Shown here: piece after piece, positions 44,190 through 52,034 of the stretch
Position numbering within the stretch: the stretch's first letter is position 1
How the letters are laid out: every line of letters begins with the position of its first letter
Source of the DNA: Methylophaga sp. UBA3192
GTDB lineage: Bacteria; Pseudomonadota; Gammaproteobacteria; Nitrosococcales; Methylophagaceae
Length of the DNA stretch: 64,000 nucleotides
Direction: 5' to 3'
Assembly (NCBI GenBank): GCA_002363955.1
Contig: DEXE01000007.1
Span: forward strand, 148,335-212,334
Made by a program: the position numbers and the translations under genes
The notes under the pieces: model-generated
The model's input: only the letters and a program-made list of their open reading frames with translations
What the model was told of the DNA's origin: nothing
Databases searched by the model: none

Positions 44190-44630
44190 TCAGATAATTA
44201 TTTCAACGTTAAGAATGACGCTATCCACGGAGGTAACCTGAACACGGGTACCTGTCGGGCAATCGGGACCGTGTACCTTCCAGGTCGAATCATCGAGAAT
44301 GACTTTCCCTTGTCCATTCACAATAGGATGGGTCAGGGTAATAATACGACCGACATGTTGTTCACCACGGCGATTTAACAACGGCTCATCTGTTTTAATC
44401 GGATGTTTTACGTAATACCTGCGCCAAAGCACGATGCTGAGCACTGATAACACGGCAAACATCAGCCATTGAAACTGCCATGGAATCTCGGGAAACAGCA
44501 GTAATACCAAGCCGGTGATAAACGCCGCAATTCCCATCCATAAAGCAAAAAAACTGGGCAGTATCACTTCCAGTGTAATCAGTACTACAGCCAATACCCA
44601 CCAATGCCAGAAGTCTACGATAATCGGCAT
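44190..44630 (-). CDS. NfeD-like membrane protein
   Basis: A 146-aa protein with three or so membrane helices in the first 85 residues and a C-terminal OB-fold domain (IVNGQGKVILDDSTWKVHGP), typical of NfeD short form. It starts 1 base after the stomatin stop, and the pair probably forms a membrane microdomain complex. The ATG at 44630 has GAAG upstream; an earlier start at 44666 would add residues from inside the stomatin gene. Confidence 0.9.
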   Translation of the reverse strand: MPIIVDFWHWWVLAVVLITLEVILPSFFALWMGIAAFITGLVLLLFPEIPWQFQWLMFAVLSVLSIVLWRRYYVKHPIKTDEPLLNRRGEQHVGRIITLTHPIVNGQGKVILDDSTWKVHGPDCPTGTRVQVTSVDSVILNVEIII

Positions 44631-44631
44631 A

Positions 44632-45555
44632 TTACTTCTCTTTACTGATGAAGGCTTCCTTGGCAAGCTCGGTTATACCTGCCAATGACCCTATTACACT
44701 GCTCGCTTCCAGTGGCATCATGATGATCTTATGATTATTTGCACTGGCCATATCTTTAAGTGCTTCAATATATTTTTGGGCGACAAAATAATTCACTGCC
44801 TGCAAGTCACCTTTGGCAATGGCTTCTGACACCATTGCTGTCGCTTTGGCCTCCGCCTCCGCCAAACGTTCACGCGCCTCCGCATCACGAAAAGCGGCTT
44901 CACGGCGCCCTTCAGCATCTAATACCGCGGCTTGCTTTTCCCCTTCTGCGCGCAGAATTTCAGACTGACGATGTCCTTCAGCTTCCAGAATATTGGCGCG
45001 CTTAATCCGCTCAGCTTTCATCTGCCGGCCCATAGCTTCAATCAGATCAGCCGGTGGCTCAATATCCTTGATTTCAATACGGGTAACCTTAATTCCCCAC
45101 GGCGTTGTTGCATCATCCACTACAGTTAATAATCGAGTGTTGATTTCATCGCGTTTGGAGAGCAGTTCATCCAGATCCATTGACCCCATCACTGTCCGCA
45201 CATTGGTCATGGTTAAGTTCAGAATCGCATTATCCAGTCCACTGACTTCATAAGCCGCTTTTGCGGCATGAATGACCTGATAAAACACCACACCATCAAC
45301 ACGCACCATCGCATTATCCTTGGTGATAATACCCTGAGAAGGTACATCCAGTACCTGTTCCATCATATTGATACGTGCACCCACCTTATCAATCACCGGC
45401 ACAATCAGATTCAAACCGGGACGTAAGGTTCGGGTATAGCGGCCAAACCGTTCAACCGTAAATTCCCAACCCTGATCAACTGACTTTACGCCCATTAAAA
45501 TCAGGACGACGGCGAGTACCAGCACGACGATGACAAATAGCGAAAAACCTTCCAT
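44632..45555 (-). CDS. qmcA: SPFH/stomatin protein (QmcA type)
   Basis: A 307-aa inner-membrane protein with one N-terminal helix (LFVIVVLVLAVVLILMGV), the SPFH domain (about 25-200; MEQVLDVPSQGI, TRIEIKDIEPP) and a long Ala/Glu-rich coiled coil (about 185-270). Members form large ring-shaped cages and act with NfeD proteins and FtsH. First gene of the minus-strand run qmcA-nfeD-phosphatase-roxA; divergent from csiV. Confidence 0.93.
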   Translation of the reverse strand: MEGFSLFVIVVLVLAVVLILMGVKSVDQGWEFTVERFGRYTRTLRPGLNLIVPVIDKVGARINMMEQVLDVPSQGIITKDNAMVRVDGVVFYQVIHAAKAAYEVSGLDNAILNLTMTNVRTVMGSMDLDELLSKRDEINTRLLTVVDDATTPWGIKVTRIEIKDIEPPADLIEAMGRQMKAERIKRANILEAEGHRQSEILRAEGEKQAAVLDAEGRREAAFRDAEARERLAEAEAKATAMVSEAIAKGDLQAVNYFVAQKYIEALKDMASANNHKIIMMPLEASSVIGSLAGITELAKEAFISKEK

Positions 45556-45709
45556 TCAGTTTGCTCCATTGTGATTTTTGATGTTCACTGGATGATACCA
45601 GCAATGCAGAATATCAGGGGCTATTGATTGTTCATAGCCACCTAGATCTTGGACTTTTTCAGGTTGGCGTTAGACAATAGTCATATTCGTCATTCGGGAT
45701 CACTTTTCT

Positions 45710-46345
45710 ATGAAATTTATGGGCCTTATTCGCAGCATATTACTTGTCGCTTTAATGAGTTTTGGTGTCGTCGCACAGGCTCAGCAGTGGTATCACGTTG
45801 AACTGATTGTATTTGAAGTGCTCAATCCCTCCGACAATGAGCAGTCACCAGTATTTACTCTGCAGGATCCTGCACCATTAAGTGTTGGCATGGCGAATAA
45901 AGCCATTCAACCGGCTGGAAATAAAAATCTGGGTAATATTGCACAACGTCTTCGCAATTCAGCAGGTTATCGGGTGGTGAGTCATCAATCCTGGCAACAA
46001 GCGGTAGGCAACCGTAATCGTGCCCAGGCAGTAGCGATAGAATCTGATCGGGTAAAAGGACAAGTACGTTTCCATATCGCCACCTACCTGCATGCAAATC
46101 TGGACTTATGGCTGCAGGATGGTGTCAGATCAGTTGAGAGTGACTCATTCCATACTTTGCATCAACCTCGTTTAGTGGAACTGCGCCGTATTCGCAGTAA
46201 ACAGGTGCATTATTTTGACCACCCACGGTTTGGGGCGATTTTACAGCTAATTCCAGTATCGACACCGGATCAGGTGTTATCTAATATGACTGGGCCAGAA
46301 ACCTACTCTCTGCCCTCTGAAGGTGAAGCTACAACAGCGGAATAA
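45710..46345 (+). CDS. CsiV-like periplasmic protein
   Basis: A 211-aa exported protein with signal peptide (about 1-25, ending VVAQA). The mature start QQWYHVELIVFEV matches the CsiV family, whose Shewanella member binds peptidoglycan. The domain holds beta-rich segments FHIATYLHANLDLWL and RRIRSKQVHYFDHPRFGAI. Its last 17 bases overlap the convergent mtiP gene. Confidence 0.85.
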   Translation: MKFMGLIRSILLVALMSFGVVAQAQQWYHVELIVFEVLNPSDNEQSPVFTLQDPAPLSVGMANKAIQPAGNKNLGNIAQRLRNSAGYRVVSHQSWQQAVGNRNRAQAVAIESDRVKGQVRFHIATYLHANLDLWLQDGVRSVESDSFHTLHQPRLVELRRIRSKQVHYFDHPRFGAILQLIPVSTPDQVLSNMTGPETYSLPSEGEATTAE

Positions 46346-47063
46346 CACCTTTTAACAGTCGATGTACCTGTACCATAGACTCTTCCATGGTTTCCAGGAT
46401 TGCTTCAATGGTCAATGGGTGTGAGCTTAAGCCTGCGGCGTGATTTGCCACCACCGCTATGCTGGCATAAGCAATATTCAGCTCTCGCGCCAACACCGCT
46501 TCAGGCATGGCCGTCATGCCCACCATATCGGCGCCATCTTTTTTAAATCGGCCAATCTCGGCAGCAGTTTCCAATCTTGGCCCCTGTGTGACCGCATAGC
46601 TGCCACCATCGATCACTGACATTTCTTCACTATTGGCAGCCAACTGTATTTGCTGACGCAGTGTTTCATCAAATGGATAGGTGAAATCTATGTGTTTATC
46701 TGCCGCAAAATCCTCGCTGGCAAAACTGGACTCCCTGCCCCAGCTGTAATCTATCAGTTGATCCGGTAAGGCAATTACACCCGGTTTGTATTCTTCTGTA
46801 ATGCCGCCCACTGAAGCAACAGCGAGAATCTGTTCAACACCTAATTGATGCATCGCCCAGATATTCGCCCGATAATTAATCAAATGTGGCGGAATCGTAT
46901 GGTGTTCTCCATGCCGGGGCAGAAAAGCGACCTCTTTACCCGCAAAAGTACCCACCATTAACGGTGCCGAAGGTTCGCCAAAAGGGGTCGCCCGCTGCAT
47001 TTGCTCTTGCAGAATCAACCCATCCAGCTGAGATAATCCGCTGCCACCAATCAATCCGATCAT
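46329..47063 (-). CDS. S-methyl-5'-thioinosine phosphorylase (MTIP type)
   Basis: A 244-aa purine nucleoside phosphorylase homologue of the MTAP/PNP-II family. GGSGLSQL is the phosphate site, RHGEHHTIPPHLINYRAN part is shown as RHGEHHTIPPH, and GMTAMPEAVLARELNI carries the purine- and ribose-binding motif. The MPEA and later NHAAGL sequence resemble Pseudomonas MTIP (specific for methylthioinosine) more than MTAP. It would release hypoxanthine and 5-methylthioribose-1-phosphate. Coupled by ATGA to hpt. Confidence 0.85.
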   Translation of the reverse strand: MIGLIGGSGLSQLDGLILQEQMQRATPFGEPSAPLMVGTFAGKEVAFLPRHGEHHTIPPHLINYRANIWAMHQLGVEQILAVASVGGITEEYKPGVIALPDQLIDYSWGRESSFASEDFAADKHIDFTYPFDETLRQQIQLAANSEEMSVIDGGSYAVTQGPRLETAAEIGRFKKDGADMVGMTAMPEAVLARELNIAYASIAVVANHAAGLSSHPLTIEAILETMEESMVQVHRLLKGVIPLL

Positions 47064-47596
47064 GATGCACTCTCCTTAACCGCATAAATACCGGGCGCAT
47101 TGCGCAGATAGCCTTTGTAATCCATGCCAAACCCAAATACATAGCGATCGGGGATCTGTAAGCCGATATACTCCGGTTGGATGCCATATTTATCGGCATG
47201 TTGTTTATCTGCCAACACCACCGCTTTCACCGATATAGCACCACTTTGCTGACAAAATTTACGTAAGGCGGCTAATGTAATGCCTTCGTCGTAAATATCA
47301 TCGACCAGCAATACATGGCGGCCACTCAGTTCAATGTTTGGTTTTGCTCGCCAGTTCAACTCACCCCCGACTGTTTTATCGCCATAGCGGGTGGCATGTA
47401 TGTAATCGGTTTCCAGATTAAATTGCAGCTTCGGCAATAGATGTCCCATGGTCATCACAGCACCATTCATCACACAGAGTAATACTGGATTTTTATCAAT
47501 ATAATCCTGATTCAGCCTGGAAGCCAATTGCTCAAGACGTTTATCGATAACCTGCAAAGTAAATAAACACTCTGCTTGCTGCATAATCTGATTCAT
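47060..47596 (-). CDS. hpt: Hypoxanthine-guanine phosphoribosyltransferase
   Basis: A 178-aa purine salvage enzyme with the PRPP-binding VLLVDDIYDEGITL, the N-terminal LCVMNGAVMTMGHLLP loop and C-terminal IPDRYVFGFGMDYKGYLRN. It overlaps mtiP by 4 bases; together they would carry methylthioinosine to IMP via hypoxanthine. Confidence 0.94.
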   Translation of the reverse strand: MNQIMQQAECLFTLQVIDKRLEQLASRLNQDYIDKNPVLLCVMNGAVMTMGHLLPKLQFNLETDYIHATRYGDKTVGGELNWRAKPNIELSGRHVLLVDDIYDEGITLAALRKFCQQSGAISVKAVVLADKQHADKYGIQPEYIGLQIPDRYVFGFGMDYKGYLRNAPGIYAVKESAS

Positions 47597-47663
47597 GCGC
47601 TTTACCTAATCTGTATCAACATCAGGCAGTATAATAGGCTGATTTGATTACGGGAAAGCCAAA

Positions 47664-48575
47664 ATGGCTCGTTTTTGGCCGATTCTGGTGTTTATTGCAG
47701 TATTTGTTTTTGTCTGGTTGCAGCCTGAAAAACCGCAGCCAGTAAGTAATGTGCCTGCCATATCCAGTCCGCAGCGGATCATCAGCCTGGCCCCCAGTAT
47801 TACCGAAACCCTGTTTGCCATTGATGCGGGAGACCGGGTGATTGCAGTAACCGACTACTGCCAATATCCCGCCAAAGTAAAAAATCTCCCCAAAGTGGGC
47901 GGCTATCTTGATCCAAACCTGGAACAGATTGTTCGTTTACAAACGGATATGGTCATCCTGCTGGAGCGTCAGCATGCGCTGAAAAAGCAACTGCAACAGT
48001 TAGGTATTCAAACGTTAAGCATTGACAATTCAAGCCTGGCCGGTATTCGTAACAGCATCAGCGATATTGCTGCCGCATTGGATAAACCGGCTAAGGCTGA
48101 AATTTTGCTCAATGATTTTGACCGGCGTCTTGAATCCATTCAGCAAAAAGTTGCGGGGCATCCGCAACCCAACGTGCTACTGGCCATTGCCCACAGTTCA
48201 AACACTCATTATCTGGATAAAGTGTATATCGCTGGACAACAGGATTTTTACAATGACTTATTGTCATTTACCGGTGCGAAAAACGTCTATCAAGGCAAAC
48301 AGCTAAGAGTGCCAGCCTTGTCTACAGAAGGTCTGTTAAGGCTGAATCCGCAAATCATTGTCGATATTTTTCCGGATGCTGGGGTGTATTCCCCCGATAT
48401 CAGTGAACTGCGCCAGCAATGGCAGCGCCTGGACCAAATTGACGCTGTCCGGAACAATCAATTACATATTATTCAGGCCGATTATGCGGTGATTCCCGGG
48501 CCCAGAATCATTCAACTGGCTGAACAGCTGGCACGGATATTTCATCCACAGCTTGATTGGGACTCGCATGATTAA
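47664..48575 (+). CDS. btuF: Cobalamin-type ABC transporter substrate-binding protein
   Basis: A 303-aa periplasmic protein with an N-terminal hydrophobic segment (FWPILVFIAVFVFVWL) as signal or anchor, and the two-lobed PF01497 fold. RIISLAPSITETLFAI, CQYPAKVKNLPKVGGY and QTDMVILL resemble BtuF-type binding proteins. A heme or siderophore ligand cannot be excluded. No cobalamin riboswitch was seen in the 67 bases upstream. First gene of a three-gene importer. Confidence 0.8.
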   Translation: MARFWPILVFIAVFVFVWLQPEKPQPVSNVPAISSPQRIISLAPSITETLFAIDAGDRVIAVTDYCQYPAKVKNLPKVGGYLDPNLEQIVRLQTDMVILLERQHALKKQLQQLGIQTLSIDNSSLAGIRNSISDIAAALDKPAKAEILLNDFDRRLESIQQKVAGHPQPNVLLAIAHSSNTHYLDKVYIAGQQDFYNDLLSFTGAKNVYQGKQLRVPALSTEGLLRLNPQIIVDIFPDAGVYSPDISELRQQWQRLDQIDAVRNNQLHIIQADYAVIPGPRIIQLAEQLARIFHPQLDWDSHD

Positions 48576-49341
48576 CAGTCAAAACATATCGGTAAAGATT
48601 GGCGATAAAACGCTGATTGAAAGTATCAGCTTTGATATCACGCAAGGCGATTATCTTTGTATTGTGGGCCCCAACGGCTCAGGAAAAAGTACTTTGTTAA
48701 AAACCCTGATTGGGATCATGCCAATCCACAGTGGCACAATCACAATTGATAGTCAGACAGTCAGCCAATTCAGCCATAAACAGTTAGCTCAGCGGGTCAG
48801 CTATGTACCACAAACCGGCGGCAGTCATCTGACCTTCACTGTTGAAGAGTTTGTCCGAATGGCAAGATACAGCCATCACCATGTATTTTCAGAATGGCAA
48901 CCCCATGACCATGACATGGTGGAGAATGCCCTTGATATCACCGAATGTCGGCCATTCCGCCATCGCAAAATGTCGACCCTGAGTGGTGGTGAATGCCAGC
49001 GGGTCATGATTGCGGCGGCATTGGCACAGGATACGCCCATCATGTTACTGGATGAGCCCACAGCCTTTCTGGATCCGCATCATCAAGTGGCTGTACATCA
49101 ATTGATCAGCAAACTGAATCAGCAGCATCACAAGACCATTATTGAAGTGACACATGACATTAATCATGCCGCACACCATGCCAGGCATGTTTTGGCATTA
49201 CTGGGTGGAAAAGGCCTCTGGCATGGTAAGGCAGAAGACTTTCTGGATGCAGCCCGTCTGAAATTACTTTATCAACAGGACTTCTTATTTGTTCAGCATC
49301 CGCAGCATAACCGGCTGATTGCTTTGGCGGATGAATCATGA
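48568..49341 (+). CDS. btuD: ABC transporter ATPase (BtuD/FecE family)
   Basis: A 257-aa ATPase with Walker A GPNGSGKST, Q-loop VPQTGG, signature LSGGECQRVMIAAAL and Walker B IMLLDEPTAFLD followed by the H-loop THDINHA. The ATG at 48568 overlaps the end of the binding-protein gene; a TTG at 48553 is a longer alternative. It overlaps the permease by 4 bases. Confidence 0.85.
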   Translation: MINSQNISVKIGDKTLIESISFDITQGDYLCIVGPNGSGKSTLLKTLIGIMPIHSGTITIDSQTVSQFSHKQLAQRVSYVPQTGGSHLTFTVEEFVRMARYSHHHVFSEWQPHDHDMVENALDITECRPFRHRKMSTLSGGECQRVMIAAALAQDTPIMLLDEPTAFLDPHHQVAVHQLISKLNQQHHKTIIEVTHDINHAAHHARHVLALLGGKGLWHGKAEDFLDAARLKLLYQQDFLFVQHPQHNRLIALADES

Positions 49342-50300
49342 GTATACGGCTTAAACTGATTTTATTAACGCTGTTCACCGCTCTGGTCATGCTGGCCAGC
49401 CCCTGGCTGGACTTTTCAGAAGCTGGCTCCGCAGAGATTCAGCAAATGATCATTTATGAACTGCGTATTCCACGGATGTTATTTGGGTTTATCGCCGGCA
49501 GTGGTCTGGCGCTTTGTGGCATGGTGTTTCAGGCAATGTTTCGTAATCCTCTGGCCACACCCTTTACCTTGGGCGTCGCCAGTGGTGCATCGCTGGGCGC
49601 AGCAATCAGTGTCTATGCTGGCATCAGTTTTACGATATTAGGTTTAACGGCTACCAGCCTCAGTGCATTTGCCGGCGCGTTACTCGCGATAAGTTTTGTC
49701 TACAGTATCAGCCGTTTTCGCTTCGGTTTTTCCGGCGAAACCTTATTGTTAACCGGCGTTGCTATCAGTTTTTTCTTTTCCAGCCTGATTCTGTTTATTC
49801 AATATCTCAGCAATGTCGCCGATTCATTTCAAATTATTCGCTGGTTAATGGGCAGTTTAACGGTGGTGGGGTATCAGGAACTGAGACAACTATTGCCTTT
49901 TGTCGGCCTGACGGCAATAGTGATTATTTATCTGAGCCGCGAATTGAATCTGCTGATGGCCGGCGATGAAATCGCCTCCAGTCGAGGTGTTTCGGTGAAA
50001 TATGTCCGTTACGCTTTATTTTTTGTTACCTCATTGTGCGTGGGCGCTATCGTGGCCTTATGTGGTCCTATTGGCTTTGTTGGTATGATGGTGCCACATA
50101 TCTGCAGATTGATAATCGGTGAAGATCACCGTTATCTGATACCGGCAACTTTATTGTTTGGCGGCAGTTTTCTGGTGATTTGCGATACCCTCGCCAGATT
50201 AATCATTGCCCCTGCAGAATTGCCCGTTGGCGTTATTACCACGTTACTTGGCGGGCCGTTTTTCTTATGGTTGCTAATGCGCTATAAATCGCGGCATTAA
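49338..50300 (+). CDS. btuC: ABC transporter permease (BtuC/FecCD family)
   Basis: A 320-aa membrane protein with about 9-10 helices. The family motifs PRMLFGFIAGSGLALCGMVFQAM (seen as RIPRMLFGFIAGSGLALCG), NPLATPFTLGVASGASLGA and GPIGFVGMMVPHICR are present, the last near the coupling region. Likely imports a corrinoid or iron complex with the two upstream proteins. Confidence 0.88.
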   Translation: MSIRLKLILLTLFTALVMLASPWLDFSEAGSAEIQQMIIYELRIPRMLFGFIAGSGLALCGMVFQAMFRNPLATPFTLGVASGASLGAAISVYAGISFTILGLTATSLSAFAGALLAISFVYSISRFRFGFSGETLLLTGVAISFFFSSLILFIQYLSNVADSFQIIRWLMGSLTVVGYQELRQLLPFVGLTAIVIIYLSRELNLLMAGDEIASSRGVSVKYVRYALFFVTSLCVGAIVALCGPIGFVGMMVPHICRLIIGEDHRYLIPATLLFGGSFLVICDTLARLIIAPAELPVGVITTLLGGPFFLWLLMRYKSRH

Positions 50301-50338
50301 TACACATAATGCATAGCTTAAGGGTTGAGGCGCACCTT

Positions 50339-50449
50339 ATGCTGAAACAACTACTTTTCGTTCACAAAATATCACTGCTTCTAATAAATATGGCACTGAC
50401 GCAATTCGGCAAAAATCTTTTAAAAGAAATGGGATCCCGGGTTGTATAG
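50339..50449 (+). CDS. Possible small protein, 36 aa
   Basis: A short frame after btuC begins with ATG eight bases after GAGG (in GGTTGAGG) and encodes a basic, partly hydrophobic peptide (MLKQLLFVHKISLLLINMAL) with one possible membrane helix. No family recognised. The good ribosome binding site is the only evidence; it could be chance in a 190-base gap (50301-50491) that otherwise shows nothing definite. Confidence 0.25.
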   Translation: MLKQLLFVHKISLLLINMALTQFGKNLLKEMGSRVV

Positions 50450-50491
50450 CCATTAACCAAAACGGTGATGGCAATGAAAGAGCAACAGCAG

Positions 50492-50905
50492 CTAACCCTC
50501 GGCAATTTCCTGCATTAACATTTGTGCCTGTTCATAAAAGAGCTGCATCTGTTTTTTATATTGCTCGCTGAATTGTTGATGATGCAGTTGCATTTTATGG
50601 TGCAGCTTACGCAATTTATCGTGAAATGCCCGTTGCTTTTCCAGATCAATATAACTGTCACAGCTAGTCATGCACTGAGGGTCAAGTCCGCATTCATAAC
50701 GGTTTATGGTTTCTTCATGTTGAATGATTAATTCAATATGTTGATCCAGTTTGGCGGTATGTTCAGGTAAACTTCGTTCCAGTTTATGCAGAACAGCGAT
50801 TAGTCTTTGAGTATGATGGGTCCATGAATCGGCATCGGCCAACCAGCGAAGATGATCAGCGCGCCACTGTTCACTTTCTTGTTTGAGTTGTTGCAATTCA
50901 TCCAT
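50492..50905 (-). CDS. Hypothetical His/Cys-rich coiled-coil protein
   Basis: A 137-aa protein of unknown family. It is almost wholly helical, with Leu/Gln/His-rich heptad-like stretches (about 30-60 and 85-135; LRKLHHKMQLHHQQF). A central segment has three close cysteines, CGLDPQCMTSC, near residues 72-82. No signal or membrane helix. GAGG lies 6 bases before the ATG at 50905. The Cys and His pattern could bind a metal or a disulfide; this is inference. Faces the btuC gene convergently and trhO divergently. Confidence 0.75.
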   Translation of the reverse strand: MDELQQLKQESEQWRADHLRWLADADSWTHHTQRLIAVLHKLERSLPEHTAKLDQHIELIIQHEETINRYECGLDPQCMTSCDSYIDLEKQRAFHDKLRKLHHKMQLHHQQFSEQYKKQMQLFYEQAQMLMQEIAEG

Positions 50906-51035
50906 TTCACACCTCAATGGGTTGATTGGTAAAATTATTTACTGCTTGCTAAGGCTTGCTGTCAAGTCAGCATACACGGCCTGACAATTTCCCTGTAAAA
51001 TGTAGGGTCTATTTACTCGTTACGGAATACCAACT

Positions 51036-52034
51036 ATGGCTCAAACTGTGGTCTGCGCACTCTATGAATTTGTGACATTAGAGGATTATCCTGCGCTCAA
51101 GCCATCGTTACTCAAATTCATGCTGGATCATGAGGTGCGCGGCACCCTATTGCTGGCACAGGAGGGTATCAATGGCACTGTCGCCGGCTCGCGAAAAGCG
51201 ATTGATGCCTTACTGGATTATCTGCGGGCCGATTCCAGACTTAAAGATCTGAGTTACAAAGAGTCGTATACCGATACGCCACCATTTTTGCGCAGTCGGG
51301 TAAAATTAAAACGTGAAATCGTCACCATGGGTGTGGAAGGCATTGATCCGAAACAGTCGGTAGGCACCTATATCAAACCCAAAGAATGGAATCAGTTGAT
51401 CAGCGATCCGGACGTCCTGCTGGTCGATACACGTAATGACTATGAAGTGCGGGTCGGTACCTTTAAAAATGCGGTAAACCCGCACACTGAAAGCTTCCGC
51501 GAGTTTCCGGAATATGTAAAACAGCATCTGGATCCGCAAAAACATAAAAAAGTTGCGATGTTCTGCACGGGTGGTATTCGTTGTGAGAAATCCACTGCCT
51601 ATTTGAAAGAACAGGGTTTTGAAGAGGTCTATCATCTTGAAGGTGGCATCCTCAAATATCTGGAAGATGTGCCTGAACAGGAATCACTTTGGGAAGGTGA
51701 ATGTTTTGTGTTTGATGAACGCGTTACCGTCAATCATAGTCTTGAAAAAGGCGAATACGATCAATGCCATGCCTGTCGGCTACCGATCACTGAAGAAGAC
51801 AAACTAAGTGAAAAATACCAGCGCGGTGTGTCCTGCCCGCATTGCTTTGATAAAACCACTGCCGATCAGAAAGCCCGCTATGCCGAGCGTGAGAAACAGA
51901 TACAGCTGGCATTAAAACGCGGGGAAGCACATATCGGTATGGAATCTAACGAAGCTGCCGAACAGCACCGACTGGAAAAAGCCAGACGAAAAGAACAGGA
52001 TAGGCTTGCCGCCCTACAAAAACATCATCGATGA
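51036..52034 (+). CDS. trhO: tRNA uridine-34 hydroxylase TrhO
   Basis: Rhodanese-family enzyme that makes 5-hydroxyuridine at tRNA position 34 using oxygen. The 332-aa protein has an N-terminal ferredoxin-like domain (GTLLLAQEGINGTVAG), the rhodanese domain with catalytic Cys in FCTGGIRCEKS, and a C-terminal region with CHACRLPI and CPHC, then a basic coiled tail. It overlaps ggt by 4 bases. Confidence 0.95.
   Translation: MAQTVVCALYEFVTLEDYPALKPSLLKFMLDHEVRGTLLLAQEGINGTVAGSRKAIDALLDYLRADSRLKDLSYKESYTDTPPFLRSRVKLKREIVTMGVEGIDPKQSVGTYIKPKEWNQLISDPDVLLVDTRNDYEVRVGTFKNAVNPHTESFREFPEYVKQHLDPQKHKKVAMFCTGGIRCEKSTAYLKEQGFEEVYHLEGGILKYLEDVPEQESLWEGECFVFDERVTVNHSLEKGEYDQCHACRLPITEEDKLSEKYQRGVSCPHCFDKTTADQKARYAEREKQIQLALKRGEAHIGMESNEAAEQHRLEKARRKEQDRLAALQKHHR

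Noticed and set aside
47597..47663. Cobalamin riboswitch before the importer
   Set aside because: Only 67 bases are available and no conserved B12-box element was seen.
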